From Pseudomonadota bacterium (GTDB lineage: Bacteria; Pseudomonadota; Gammaproteobacteria; Steroidobacterales; Steroidobacteraceae): a DNA stretch of 42,633 nucleotides. Of this stretch, positions 26,181 through 34,067 are shown in pieces. The notes below the pieces were generated by a model. That model saw only the letters and a program-made list of their open reading frames with translations. It did no database searches and was not told the DNA's origin. Position 1 is the first letter of the stretch. Every line of letters begins with the position of its first letter. The stretch lies in contig CANGJP010000013.1 of the NCBI GenBank assembly GCA_947454465.1, positions 1-42,633 on the forward strand. The letters run 5' to 3'. Position numbers and translations under genes: made by a program.

Positions 26181-27335
26181 TTAGGCCAGTAGCAATTCCA
26201 TCATTCGCTCATACATCAGTGACAGCGTGTCCACATCAGCAATTCGAACGCATTCATTCACTTTATGAATAGTGGCATTCAGTGCCCCGAGTTCGACCAC
26301 GCTTGCTCCCGTTGGGGCAATAAAGCGACCATCAGAAGTGCCGCCGGTGGTGGACAAGACGGGCGTTAAGCCGGTGAATTCCTTAACGGCTTGCTGCGTT
26401 GCTTCAGAGAGGGGGCCGGGCTCGGTAAAAAAGGGCAGACCCGAGACAAACCATTCCAGTGTGTAGTTCACTTTGTGTCTATCAAGAATTTCAGTAATGG
26501 TGCCTTGTATCTTTTCGACCGACTGTTCGGTCGAGAAGCGAATGTTGAAGCGTGCCTTCAGTTCACCGGGGATGACGTTCGGTGCGCCGGTGCCAGCGCT
26601 TAAGTTGGAAATTTGGAACGTTGTGGGTTGGAAATACGCATTGCCCTTGTCCCATTCTCGCGAGGCCAGTTCTGCGAGCGCTGGTGCTATCAAATGCACT
26701 GGATTTTCAGCGAGGTGAGGGTAGGCAACGTGCCCTTGCACGCCATGAACAGTGAGTTTCCCAGATAACGAACCGCGCCGGCCAATCTTGACGGTATCAC
26801 CTAGTTTGTCGCCGCTGGACGGTTCGCCCACCACGCACCAGTCAATTTTCTCGGGGCGCGATTCAAGTACTTGCATGACGCGGCGAGTACCGTCTACCGA
26901 GGGGCCTTCCTCGTCGCTGGTCAACAGAAAGGCAAGCGTGCCTCTGTGATTAGGGTGTTTGGCAATAAAGCGCTCGGCGGCTACGGTCATTGCTGCCAGG
27001 CCGCTTTTCATGTCAGCTGCGCCACGGCCATACATCGTACCGTCGCGGATGACCGGTTCAAAGGGATCAGTGTGCCATTCTTCGCGGGGGCCGGAGGGCA
27101 CGACGTCGGTATGGCCGGCAAAGCACAGCACGGGGTGACCATTGCCATGTTTTGCCCACAAATTAGCTACCGGCGCAAAATCAATGCGCTCGTTGTTGAA
27201 TTTCACCTTAGCTAGGCGTTCACCGATGATATCTAGACAGCCTTTGTCCTCGGGGCTGACCGAGGGGCGACGAATCAGTTCGGCGGTCAGAGCGATGGCG
27301 GGGGAGAGGTCTAAGGTGTTAGGGGTGGCGGCCAT
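26181..27335 (-). CDS. dapE: Succinyl-diaminopimelate desuccinylase
   Basis: DapE hydrolyses N-succinyl-LL-diaminopimelate to LL-DAP and succinate, a step of the succinylase route to lysine and peptidoglycan DAP. This M20 metallopeptidase of 384 residues (E. coli 375) has the first metal motif CFAGHTDVVPSGP (H75, D77), the bridging aspartate D108 in YGRGAADMKSGLAAM and the catalytic/metal glutamates E142-E143 in LTSDEEGPSVDGT. The dimerisation domain starts near KIGRRGSLSGKLTVHGVQGHVAYPH. dapC and dapD, the neighbouring steps, lie 7 kb away beyond the pst block. The start codon lacks a strong ribosome binding site. Confidence 0.96.
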   Translation of the reverse strand: MAATPNTLDLSPAIALTAELIRRPSVSPEDKGCLDIIGERLAKVKFNNERIDFAPVANLWAKHGNGHPVLCFAGHTDVVPSGPREEWHTDPFEPVIRDGTMYGRGAADMKSGLAAMTVAAERFIAKHPNHRGTLAFLLTSDEEGPSVDGTRRVMQVLESRPEKIDWCVVGEPSSGDKLGDTVKIGRRGSLSGKLTVHGVQGHVAYPHLAENPVHLIAPALAELASREWDKGNAYFQPTTFQISNLSAGTGAPNVIPGELKARFNIRFSTEQSVEKIQGTITEILDRHKVNYTLEWFVSGLPFFTEPGPLSEATQQAVKEFTGLTPVLSTTGGTSDGRFIAPTGASVVELGALNATIHKVNECVRIADVDTLSLMYERMMELLLA

Positions 27336-27463
27336 GGGTGTAAACGGGCAGTACGGAGATGGGCGGCACTTATAACGGAGAGGTTCGGCTACAGCAAGGG
27401 TTTATCTGTCTTCGGGCGGTCAAGGCTGTTATTTTCCTTGGGCTGCCCTAGGCGAATAGCGGT

Positions 27464-27497
27464 TCTTCATAAAAATGTCATCATCCGATAGGACAAT
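27464..27497 (+). promoter_or_regulatory. Putative Pho box and promoter of pstB
   Basis: TCTTCAT (27464-27470), AAAA, then ATGTCAT (27475-27481) give the 7-4-7 layout; the first unit matches CTGTCAT in 4 and the second in 6 of 7 positions. GACAAT (27492-27497), a 4-of-6 match to TATAAT, follows after exactly 10 bp, the spacing seen at the porin promoter. The site lies about 85 bp before the pstB start, in the gap with divergent dapE. Confidence 0.55.
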
Positions 27498-27567
27498 AAG
27501 GGCTGGTGGCACTTACAATAGCGTGTCTATTGCTATTGATCCGTGACTGTTTGCATTGAGGTGTCTC

Positions 27568-28431
27568 TTGGCAACTGAATCCGATTCCCTGACCCAATCG
27601 CCGTCGGCTGCGAAACACGCCGCTCCTTTGGTCAGCGTCCCCAAAAATGACACCCGTACAGTGCGTGCCTTGCAAATTAAGGCTCTCGTTGAGAACCTCA
27701 ATTTCTATTACGGCGAAAAAGCGGCGCTTAAAAACATCAATATGCCTATTGCTGACAAGCAAGTGACTGCGCTGATTGGTCCATCAGGCTGTGGCAAGAG
27801 CACTTTTTTGCGTTGTTTTAATCGCATGCACGACTTACAGGCCGATACTCGTTATGAAGGCTCGATTACTTTACAGCCCGATAATATCAACCTGATCGGT
27901 AAGGGGGTTGATCCAATCGAAGTGCGTATGCGCATTGGTATGGTGTTTCAAAAACCGAATCCTTTTCCGAAGTCTATTTTTGAAAACGTGGCTTACGGAT
28001 TGCGCTTGCACGGGTTAAATAATCGTATCCAACTGGCTGAGCAGGTGGAGCAGGCGCTGCGTGGCGCGGCGTTATGGGATGAGGTTAAAGATCGTCTGCA
28101 AGAATCCGCCTTGGCATTATCGGGCGGTCAAATGCAACGTTTGTGCATCGCCAGGGCGTTGGCTACCAAGCCTGAAATTTTGCTGTTCGACGAACCCACT
28201 TCGGCGCTGGATCCGATTGCCACCGCCAAGATTGAGGAGCTGATTTCCACGTTACGTGACCAAGTCACGGTGCTCATCGTGACGCATAACATGCAGCAGG
28301 CCGCGCGCGTATCCGATTACACTGCTTTTATGTATCTCGGTGAACTGGTGGAGTTTGATGAGGCCACCAAGATCTTTACCAACCCCAGTAAAAAGGCCAC
28401 GGAAGACTACATCACGGGTCGCTACGGTTAA
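27568..28431 (+). CDS. pstB: Phosphate ABC transporter ATP-binding protein PstB
   Basis: PstB powers Pi import through PstC-PstA. From TTG 27568, preceded by GAGG at 27558-27561, the product is 287 residues; a longer TTG start at 27556 has no ribosome binding site. Walker A is GPSGCGKST (71-79), the Q-loop lies in [14 protein letters not shown] (a PstB hallmark), the signature is LSGGQMQRL, Walker B is [13 protein letters not shown] and the switch histidine is in VTHNM. The first 35 or so residues are a polar extension absent from E. coli PstB (257). It is the first pst gene here, separated from pstSCA by the porin gene, and has its own Pho-type promoter. Confidence 0.95.
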   Translation: MATESDSLTQSPSAAKHAAPLVSVPKNDTRTVRALQIKALVENLNFYYGEKAALKNINMPIADKQVTALIGPSGCGKSTFLRCFNRMHDLQADTRYEGSITLQPDNINLIGKGVDPIEVRMRIGMVFQKPNPFPKSIFENVAYGLRLHGLNNRIQLAEQVEQALRGAALWDEVKDRLQESALALSGGQMQRLCIARALATKPEILLFDEPTSALDPIATAKIEELISTLRDQVTVLIVTHNMQQAARVSDYTAFMYLGELVEFDEATKIFTNPSKKATEDYITGRYG

Positions 28432-28596
28432 TTCACCCTAGGTGGGCCCCGTCGTCTTGATTGACGGTGGGGGTGCGGCCAATCAGTTTAATATCTCAGT
28501 GATTTGGTCTGTTTGCAGACCTTGCTCTTATGGCTGCGCGGCTCTGTGCGTGTGTATTAATGTCATACGGACGTATTTCACAAAACAGACAACTGT

Positions 28597-28630
28597 CTGC
28601 AATATTTCTGTCACATGGCGGTTTTATAAA
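28597..28630 (+). promoter_or_regulatory. Pho box and -10 element of the porin gene
   Basis: CTGCAAT (28597-28603), ATTT, CTGTCAC (28608-28614) form a 7-4-7 Pho box; the second unit is a full match to CTGTCA(C/T). TATAAA (28625-28630) begins 10 bp after the box, the usual layout in which PhoB replaces the -35 element. An ATGTCAT at 28560-28566 lies 33 bp, three helical turns, upstream of CTGTCTG at 28593 and may extend the site. The leader to GTG 28668 is about 30 nt. Confidence 0.8.
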
Positions 28631-28667
28631 GTCTCCCAGCTTAAACACTCCACTAGGGGAGACAATT

Positions 28668-30017
28668 GTGAAGAAGACTGTAATTGCGGGAACGATTGCT
28701 GCGCTCATGACCGTTCCGGCCATGGCTCAGAATGTTGGCGGAAATGCCGAACTGCTCCAGAAGGTCGAACGTCTGGAAGCCGAAGTTGATTATTTGAAGG
28801 AAAATGCCAAGGCTGATCGTAAAGACGGTGCTGCCAAGTCAGTCGTGCTCGAAGGCTTAAGCACAACTGCTGCTAAGTTTGTCTGGAGCGGTGACTTCCG
28901 TTATCGCCATGAAGACATCCAGACGGAAGGTAATGTGGGTGGTCGTGAGCGTGATCGTATCCGTGTTCGCTTCGGTGCCTTGATTAAGGTTGCCGACAAC
29001 ATCAACACCAAGATTCAGTTATCAACCACTAACAGCGGTGCGGATAATGCACGTTCCACAAACCAGACAATGGGTAATGGTACTGCAGGTAATGCCAGCT
29101 GGGATCGCAAGCCGCTGAGCTTGGACCAAGCCTATGCCGAGTGGAAGCCAGACATGTTCACGACCGTGCAGTTGGGTAAGACCCCGATTCCTTGGGCGAC
29201 CACGGTTAGTTATTTCTGGGATAAGGACCTAACGCCAGAAGGTGGAGCGGTGAAGTATGCTAATGGTCCATTGTTTGGTAGCGTAACTTACAACTGGTTA
29301 GGTGAGCAGAATTCTTCTACCAGTCTGCTAAAGAGTACTGATAGTAAGATGGTGTCTGCACAGTTGGGATGGAAGCAATTGCTAAATCCAACGACGACAT
29401 TGACTGCAGCAGTGAGCTATTTCAATTTGAAGAGCGTGGGGCAGCAGCCTGTGTCTGGAACCTGTACCAATTACAGCGCAACCAATCCAGCGTTTTCTTC
29501 TGATGGTTCGTTGGGTAACACCACTGTTGCTGGTACGGGCGCCAATGCAGGTTGTACTTTATTAGCCAGTGATTTCAATCCGATTGAGGCGCAGGCCCAA
29601 CTGGATTTCATTGCCGGTACCTATCCTGTCAGCATCTTCGTGGATTACATGAAGAATGACGGTGCGGTGACTAACTCTACAACCAATAGTAAGTTGGATA
29701 CCGCTCTGTCTGCAGGCTTTACGTTCAATAAAGCCAGCGCCGCTAAGTCCTGGGAAGCGGGTGTGGTTTATCAAAAGGCTGAAAAGGATGCTGTCTATGG
29801 ACAGTTCCATGATTCAGATTTTGGTGGCGGTATCACCGATACCAGTGGTTATGCTCTGAAGGCTGCGTATGTGCCAGTGGTGGGGTGGACGATGAATGCA
29901 ACCTATTTCATCAACACGCGCTATAACGATGTGGCTACAACTAATGGCACCATCACCACGGCCAAGAAAGACCATGACTACAAGCGTCTTCAGTTAGACA
30001 TGAACTACAAGTTCTAA
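28668..30017 (+). CDS. Outer-membrane porin, likely phosphate-starvation induced
   Basis: I start this at GTG 28668, which has GGGGAG 6 nt upstream and opens a clear signal peptide MKKTVIAGTIAALMTVPAMA cleaved before QNVGG. The longer open frame upstream would run through the promoter and Pho box. The mature protein (about 430 residues) begins with a short coiled coil (AELLQKVERLEAEVDYLKENAK), as in trimeric porins. It continues with alternating strands such as FVWSGDFRYRHEDIQ and ends in a C-terminal Phe (LQLDMNYKF), the signal for outer-membrane insertion. It resembles the putative-porin (Porin_5-like) group more than classical OprP/OprO; I cannot confirm a phosphate-selective lysine ladder. 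Position between pstB and pstS and the Pho box point to phosphate or polyphosphate uptake. Confidence 0.85.
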   Translation: MKKTVIAGTIAALMTVPAMAQNVGGNAELLQKVERLEAEVDYLKENAKADRKDGAAKSVVLEGLSTTAAKFVWSGDFRYRHEDIQTEGNVGGRERDRIRVRFGALIKVADNINTKIQLSTTNSGADNARSTNQTMGNGTAGNASWDRKPLSLDQAYAEWKPDMFTTVQLGKTPIPWATTVSYFWDKDLTPEGGAVKYANGPLFGSVTYNWLGEQNSSTSLLKSTDSKMVSAQLGWKQLLNPTTTLTAAVSYFNLKSVGQQPVSGTCTNYSATNPAFSSDGSLGNTTVAGTGANAGCTLLASDFNPIEAQAQLDFIAGTYPVSIFVDYMKNDGAVTNSTTNSKLDTALSAGFTFNKASAAKSWEAGVVYQKAEKDAVYGQFHDSDFGGGITDTSGYALKAAYVPVVGWTMNATYFINTRYNDVATTNGTITTAKKDHDYKRLQLDMNYKF

Positions 30018-30023
30018 CTCTCG

Positions 30024-30041
30024 CTGTAACCTAAATGTAAT
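30024..30041 (+). promoter_or_regulatory. Possible Pho box upstream of pstS
   Basis: CTGTAAC (30024-30030), CTAA, ATGTAAT (30035-30041) have the 7-4-7 spacing, each unit matching CTGTCAT in 5 of 7 positions. No convincing -10 follows at the expected place, so pstS may rely mainly on read-through from the porin promoter. Confidence 0.45.
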
Positions 30042-30099
30042 ACACAGGATTCACACTGGCAGGGATGCCATTTCCAACCGAATTTATGAGGAAAGCTCA

Positions 30100-31098
30100 A
30101 TGAACAAGACATCTCTGGCAGCGTTGCTGTCGATGGTAACGATCGGCCTTAGCGCCGTTCCGTTTGCCGCTCAGGCTCAGACGGTCAAAATTGATGGTTC
30201 CAGTACCGTATTCCCGATCACCGAAGCCGTGGCCGAGGAATTCCAAATTCAGAAGCGTGGCAAAGTGCATGTCACAGTAGGTATTGCCGGTACGGGCGGT
30301 GGCTTCAAGAAGTTTTGTGCAGGTGCTACGGATATTTCTGATGCATCACGTCCAATTTTGGCTGCTGAAATGCAATTGTGTAAAGACGCCGGTATTAAGT
30401 ACATCGAATTGCCGGTTGCTTATGATGCGTTGACTGTTGCCGTGAACCCAAAAGCCACTTGGGTGGATCAAATCACGGTCGCTGAATTGAAGAAGATGTG
30501 GGAGCCTGCCGCGCAGGGCAGCATCAAGACTTGGAATCAGGTGAACGCGAAGTGGCCAAAACAGCCATTGAATTTATTCGGACCTGGTACCGACTCAGGT
30601 ACGTTTGATTATTTCACCGAAGCAGTGAATGGCAAAGCCAAGTCCAGTCGTGGTGACTTTACCGCTAGTGAAGATGACAACGTGTTGGTTCAGGGTGTGA
30701 CGCAGGATCAAAATGCGTTGGCCTACTTTGGCTTTGCTTACTATGCGGCTAATGCCGGTAAGATGAAAGCACTGAAGGTTGTTAACAGTGCTGGTCAAGC
30801 CGTCGGACCTAGTGATGTTGCTGTGTTGGATGGTTCTTACAATCCTCTTTCTCGTCCGCTGTTTATCTATGTCAATGTAGATAGTTTGAAGAAACCAGAA
30901 GTGAAAGAGTTTGTAGACTTCTACTTGAGCAATGCACAGAGCTTGGTCAAAGAAGTAAAGTATGTACCCTTGGCTCCAGCGGCTTACCAGATGGCTAAGG
31001 AACACGTCAAAAATGGCAAGTTGGGTACTGTGTTTGGTGGAGTTTCGAAAGTCGGTCTGAAAGTTGAAGATCTGCTAAAGATGGAAGCCAAGCAGTAA
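30100..31098 (+). CDS. pstS: Phosphate-binding periplasmic protein PstS
   Basis: PstS captures Pi in the periplasm and hands it to PstC-PstA. The 332-residue precursor has a signal peptide ending PFAAQA before [22 protein letters not shown]. The Pi-binding loops are visible: [31 protein letters not shown] and [20 protein letters not shown]. Two cysteines (in KKFCAG and MQLCKDAG) may form a disulfide, as in SphX-type PstS proteins rather than E. coli PstS. A good ribosome binding site GAGGAAA precedes the ATG. It lies 82 bp after the porin gene with no terminator between, and a hairpin terminator follows it, allowing more PstS than PstCA. Confidence 0.95.
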   Translation: MNKTSLAALLSMVTIGLSAVPFAAQAQTVKIDGSSTVFPITEAVAEEFQIQKRGKVHVTVGIAGTGGGFKKFCAGATDISDASRPILAAEMQLCKDAGIKYIELPVAYDALTVAVNPKATWVDQITVAELKKMWEPAAQGSIKTWNQVNAKWPKQPLNLFGPGTDSGTFDYFTEAVNGKAKSSRGDFTASEDDNVLVQGVTQDQNALAYFGFAYYAANAGKMKALKVVNSAGQAVGPSDVAVLDGSYNPLSRPLFIYVNVDSLKKPEVKEFVDFYLSNAQSLVKEVKYVPLAPAAYQMAKEHVKNGKLGTVFGGVSKVGLKVEDLLKMEAKQ

Positions 31099-31133
31099 TG
31101 CGCTGATTGGATTAATTTGAGTGAGTGAGCGGG

Positions 31134-31169
31134 CGGGGTAAGACTGAAAAGTCATACCCCGTCTTCTTA
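31134..31169 (+). terminator. Hairpin terminator between pstS and pstC
   Basis: CGGGGTA (31134-31140) and TACCCCG (31155-31161), extended inwards by GACT/AGTC around a GAAA loop with one A-A mismatch, form a strong stem followed by the T-rich TCTTCTTAT. Partial termination here would raise PstS relative to the membrane subunits, as is common in binding-protein transporter operons. Confidence 0.75.
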
Positions 31170-31227
31170 TGTCGAGTTACAATCGACAAAAATTGATAAC
31201 CACGCCCGGGTAGCTAAATTATCTTTT

Positions 31228-32154
31228 ATGGCCAGTTCAGAAACTTATATCCCTCAAAACAATCAGCGACGTTTGAAATGGCGTAAGTCGCGTGATCGAG
31301 TCATTGAGTTTGGACTCTTGTTGTCAGGATTGGTGGCGGTATTTGTCACTGTTTCAATCGCGTTGATTCTGGTGACCGAGTCGTTGCCTTTCTTTGCCAA
31401 TGTGTCGTTGAAAGAATTTCTCACCGACAATTTATGGACTCCGATGTTTGACAGTCCTCACTTCGGCATTCTGCCCCTGGTGGCGGGTACTCTAGTGACG
31501 ACCATGGTGGCCTTGTTGTTGGCCATTCCCTGTGGAACGATCATTGCGATTTATCTCAGCGAGTTTGCTTCTCACCGCACACGTGAAACGATTAAACCGA
31601 TGCTGGAGTTATTAGGCGCTGTACCGACGGTGGTGTATGGCTATTTCGCTTTGATGATGGTGACGCCGTTCTTGCAAAAATTCATCCCGAATCTGCCTGG
31701 TTTTAATATGCTCGGGCCAGGGTTGGTTATTGGCATCATGATCATCCCTTATATTGCCTCTTTAAGTGAAGATGCGATGCGGGCGGTACCTAAATACATG
31801 CGCGAAGGCAGTTATGCCATGGGTGCGACACGTTTTCAGACGGCGACTCGCGTGGTGGTACCAGGCGCTCTTTCAGGTATAGCTGCGGCCTATATTTTGG
31901 GGATATCACGCGCGGTCGGGGAAACCATGGTGGTGGCTGTCGCGGCGGGACTTCAGCCTAATTTGACATGGGATCCGACGCAATCAGCGGCGACAATTAC
32001 GGCATTCATTGTGCAGGTAAGTCTGGGAGATTTGCCTCATGACAGTATCGGTTACCAGTCCATCTTTGCAGCAGGGTTAGTGCTGATGTTGATTACGCTG
32101 GTGTTTAATATTGGTGGATTTATTCTGACCCGTCGTTTTCGTGAGGTGTACTAA
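31228..32154 (+). CDS. pstC: Phosphate ABC transporter permease PstC
   Basis: One of the two membrane subunits of the Pi importer. The 308-residue protein has a basic cytoplasmic N-terminus and about six membrane spans. The permease EAA loop is MREGSYAMGATRFQTATRVVVPGALSGIAAAYILGISRAVGETMVV, and the preceding GAVPTVVYGYFAL segment is characteristic of PstC. No ribosome binding site is obvious before the ATG; the start is supported by the hydrophilic lead-in and normal length. Its stop overlaps the pstA start by one base (TAATG), so translation is coupled. Confidence 0.94.
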   Translation: MASSETYIPQNNQRRLKWRKSRDRVIEFGLLLSGLVAVFVTVSIALILVTESLPFFANVSLKEFLTDNLWTPMFDSPHFGILPLVAGTLVTTMVALLLAIPCGTIIAIYLSEFASHRTRETIKPMLELLGAVPTVVYGYFALMMVTPFLQKFIPNLPGFNMLGPGLVIGIMIIPYIASLSEDAMRAVPKYMREGSYAMGATRFQTATRVVVPGALSGIAAAYILGISRAVGETMVVAVAAGLQPNLTWDPTQSAATITAFIVQVSLGDLPHDSIGYQSIFAAGLVLMLITLVFNIGGFILTRRFREVY

Positions 32155-33110
32155 TGAGTGCCTCAAATGCTTCTGTTTCACATATCCCTAGCAAGCTGGT
32201 GGCCGATGCAGCCATGAAATCGCTGCAACGTCATAAGCTCATCGATCAGTTATTTGTGATCTTAGGCATGACCATCCTGTTTGCGTCGTTATTGACGCTG
32301 GCGGTGTTATTTCTAGATCTGGTGCGTGATGGCGCACCTCGTTTTGGGTGGGATTTTTTTACCAACTTTCCTTCACGTAATGCTCAGCGAGCTGGCATCT
32401 TATCCGCTTGGGTCGGTACGTGTTTAGTCATGCTGGCGACGGTCTGTGTAGCCATGCCGGTGGGTGTTGCAGCTGCCGTTTACCTGGAAGAATATGCCCC
32501 TAAAAATATTTTTACTGCGATTATCGAGATCAATGTCACTAACCTAGCGGGGGTGCCGTCGATTATTTATGGGCTGTTGGCACTCGGTTTGTTTGTTTAT
32601 AAGTTAGAACTGGGGCAGAGTATTGCTTCCGCAGGTTTGACGCTTGCCTTGCTGATCCTGCCTATCGTGATTGTGGCCTCGCGCGAAGCGATTCGTGCCG
32701 TGCCGCGTAATATTCGTGAGGCCGCCTATGCCTTGGGGGCAACACGTTGGGAAGTGACGGCCCATCATGTAGTGCCGTATTCCTCCGGTGGAATTTTGAC
32801 CGGTTTAATTATCGGATTGTCTCGTGCCATTGGTGAAACAGCACCGATTATTACCATTGGTGCACTGGCTTTTATTGCTTTTTTACCGACTCCCCCTATC
32901 GGTAGTGAGTTTCCTTATCTGAGCTTTACGTGGCTGAGTGATCCCTTCACTGTCATGCCCATTCAAATGTTCAATTGGGTGTCGCGTCCCGATACCGCGT
33001 TTCAGGTTAATGCCGCGGCTGCAGGTGCGGTGCTATTAGTGATGACTTTGGCCATGAACGGTATTGCGATTTATGTGCGTTACCGGTTCCGTAAAAAAAT
33101 TAATTGGTAA
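32154..33110 (+). CDS. pstA: Phosphate ABC transporter permease PstA
   Basis: Second membrane subunit of the Pi importer, pairing with PstC and PstB. The 318-residue product has about six spans, the family segment NVTNLAGVPSIIYGLLALGLFVY and the EAA loop IREAAYALGATRWEVTAHHVVPYSSGGILTGLIIGLSRAIGETAPIITIGAL. The ribosome binding site GAGG lies in the end of pstC. In many gammaproteobacteria pstB and phoU follow pstA; here transcription ends at a strong terminator and pstB lies upstream of the porin gene instead. Confidence 0.95.
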   Translation: MSASNASVSHIPSKLVADAAMKSLQRHKLIDQLFVILGMTILFASLLTLAVLFLDLVRDGAPRFGWDFFTNFPSRNAQRAGILSAWVGTCLVMLATVCVAMPVGVAAAVYLEEYAPKNIFTAIIEINVTNLAGVPSIIYGLLALGLFVYKLELGQSIASAGLTLALLILPIVIVASREAIRAVPRNIREAAYALGATRWEVTAHHVVPYSSGGILTGLIIGLSRAIGETAPIITIGALAFIAFLPTPPIGSEFPYLSFTWLSDPFTVMPIQMFNWVSRPDTAFQVNAAAAGAVLLVMTLAMNGIAIYVRYRFRKKINW

Positions 33111-33114
33111 TGTT

Positions 33115-33158
33115 GACACTGAAATTATACGACTGAACTGCTTAATTATTTCAGTGTC
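33115..33158 (+). repeat. 11-bp inverted repeat directly after pstA
   Basis: GACACTGAAAT (33115-33125) and ATTTCAGTGTC (33148-33158) pair perfectly across 22 nt, starting 5 nt after the pstA stop and before the main terminator. It may protect the 3' end of the pst message or act with the terminator. Confidence 0.6.
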
Positions 33159-33170
33159 TATGGTCATTAG

Positions 33171-33208
33171 AACGCCGTGCTAGCTATTAGCTAGCACGGC
33201 GTTTTTTT
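33171..33208 (+). terminator. Strong intrinsic terminator of the pst operon
   Basis: AACGCCGTGCTAGC (33171-33184) pairs perfectly over 14 bp with GCTAGCACGGCGTT (33190-33203), loop TATTA, followed by a T-run to 33208. The stop codon of convergent dapD overlaps the T-run, so the hairpin probably also limits dapD transcripts. Confidence 0.93.
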
Positions 33209-34043
33209 AATCGGTTGTACGTAGTAATTCGTTTAAAGAAGTCTTGGCACGTGTCTGTGCATCCACGCGCTTGACGATGACTGCGCAGTACAGGCTATGC
33301 GTTCCATCTTTAGACGGTAGATTGCCAGAGACGACCACCGAGCCTGCAGGTACGCGACCCATGATGATCTCACCCGTGGTTCGATCATAGATTTTGGTGC
33401 TTTGACCAATAAAGACGCCCATGGAAATGACAGAGCCTTCTTCAACAATGACGCCCTCAACAATTTCAGAGCGTGCGCCAATAAAGCAGTTATCTTCGAT
33501 GATGGTTGGGCTGGCTTGCAGGGGCTCAAGGACGCCTCCAATGCCCACACCACCGGACAAGTGCACATTCTTACCAATTTGCGCACACGATCCAACGGTG
33601 GCCCAGGTGTCGACCATGGTACCTTCGCCCACATAAGCACCAATATTGACGTAGGAAGGCATCAGGATTGCGTTCGGCGCGATGAATGAGCCGCGTCGTG
33701 CAACCGCAGGCGGTACAACCCGCACTCCTTCAGCAGCAAAACGTGCGGCATCGTAGTGGGCGTATTTAGTCGGTACTTTGTCGTAGAACTGAGTGAAGCC
33801 ACCGGCGGGCATCGGGGCGTTGTCATTTAACCGAAACGACAATAACACCGCTTTTTTAAGCCATTCATTGACCCGCCAAGTGCCATCAATTTTTTCTGCA
33901 ACGCGAGCCTGACCGTTATCAAGTAAGTGAAGGGCTTGTTCTACGGCCTGTCTGATTTCTGACGGTGCGTTCTTTGAGGACAGTTGCAGGCGTTGTTCAA
34001 ACGCTGCGGTTATGGTGTCAGCAAGTGAGGTGTGTTCAGGCAT
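33207..34043 (-). CDS. dapD: Tetrahydrodipicolinate N-succinyltransferase
   Basis: DapD transfers succinyl from succinyl-CoA to tetrahydrodipicolinate in lysine/DAP synthesis. The 278-residue protein (E. coli 274) has an N-terminal helical domain, then the left-handed beta-helix of hexapeptide repeats: [93 protein letters not shown]. It ends with the [48 protein letters not shown] region. It lies 24 bp after dapC, the enzyme of the next step, in an apparent glnD-dapC-dapD operon. Confidence 0.97.
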   Translation of the reverse strand: MPEHTSLADTITAAFEQRLQLSSKNAPSEIRQAVEQALHLLDNGQARVAEKIDGTWRVNEWLKKAVLLSFRLNDNAPMPAGGFTQFYDKVPTKYAHYDAARFAAEGVRVVPPAVARRGSFIAPNAILMPSYVNIGAYVGEGTMVDTWATVGSCAQIGKNVHLSGGVGIGGVLEPLQASPTIIEDNCFIGARSEIVEGVIVEEGSVISMGVFIGQSTKIYDRTTGEIIMGRVPAGSVVVSGNLPSKDGTHSLYCAVIVKRVDAQTRAKTSLNELLRTTD

Positions 34044-34067
34044 GATCGTTTCCAGATAGGGGTCTAG

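Noticed and set aside
28530-28667. N-terminal extension of the porin
   Set aside because: It would precede a perfect signal peptide and cover the Pho box and -10 element.
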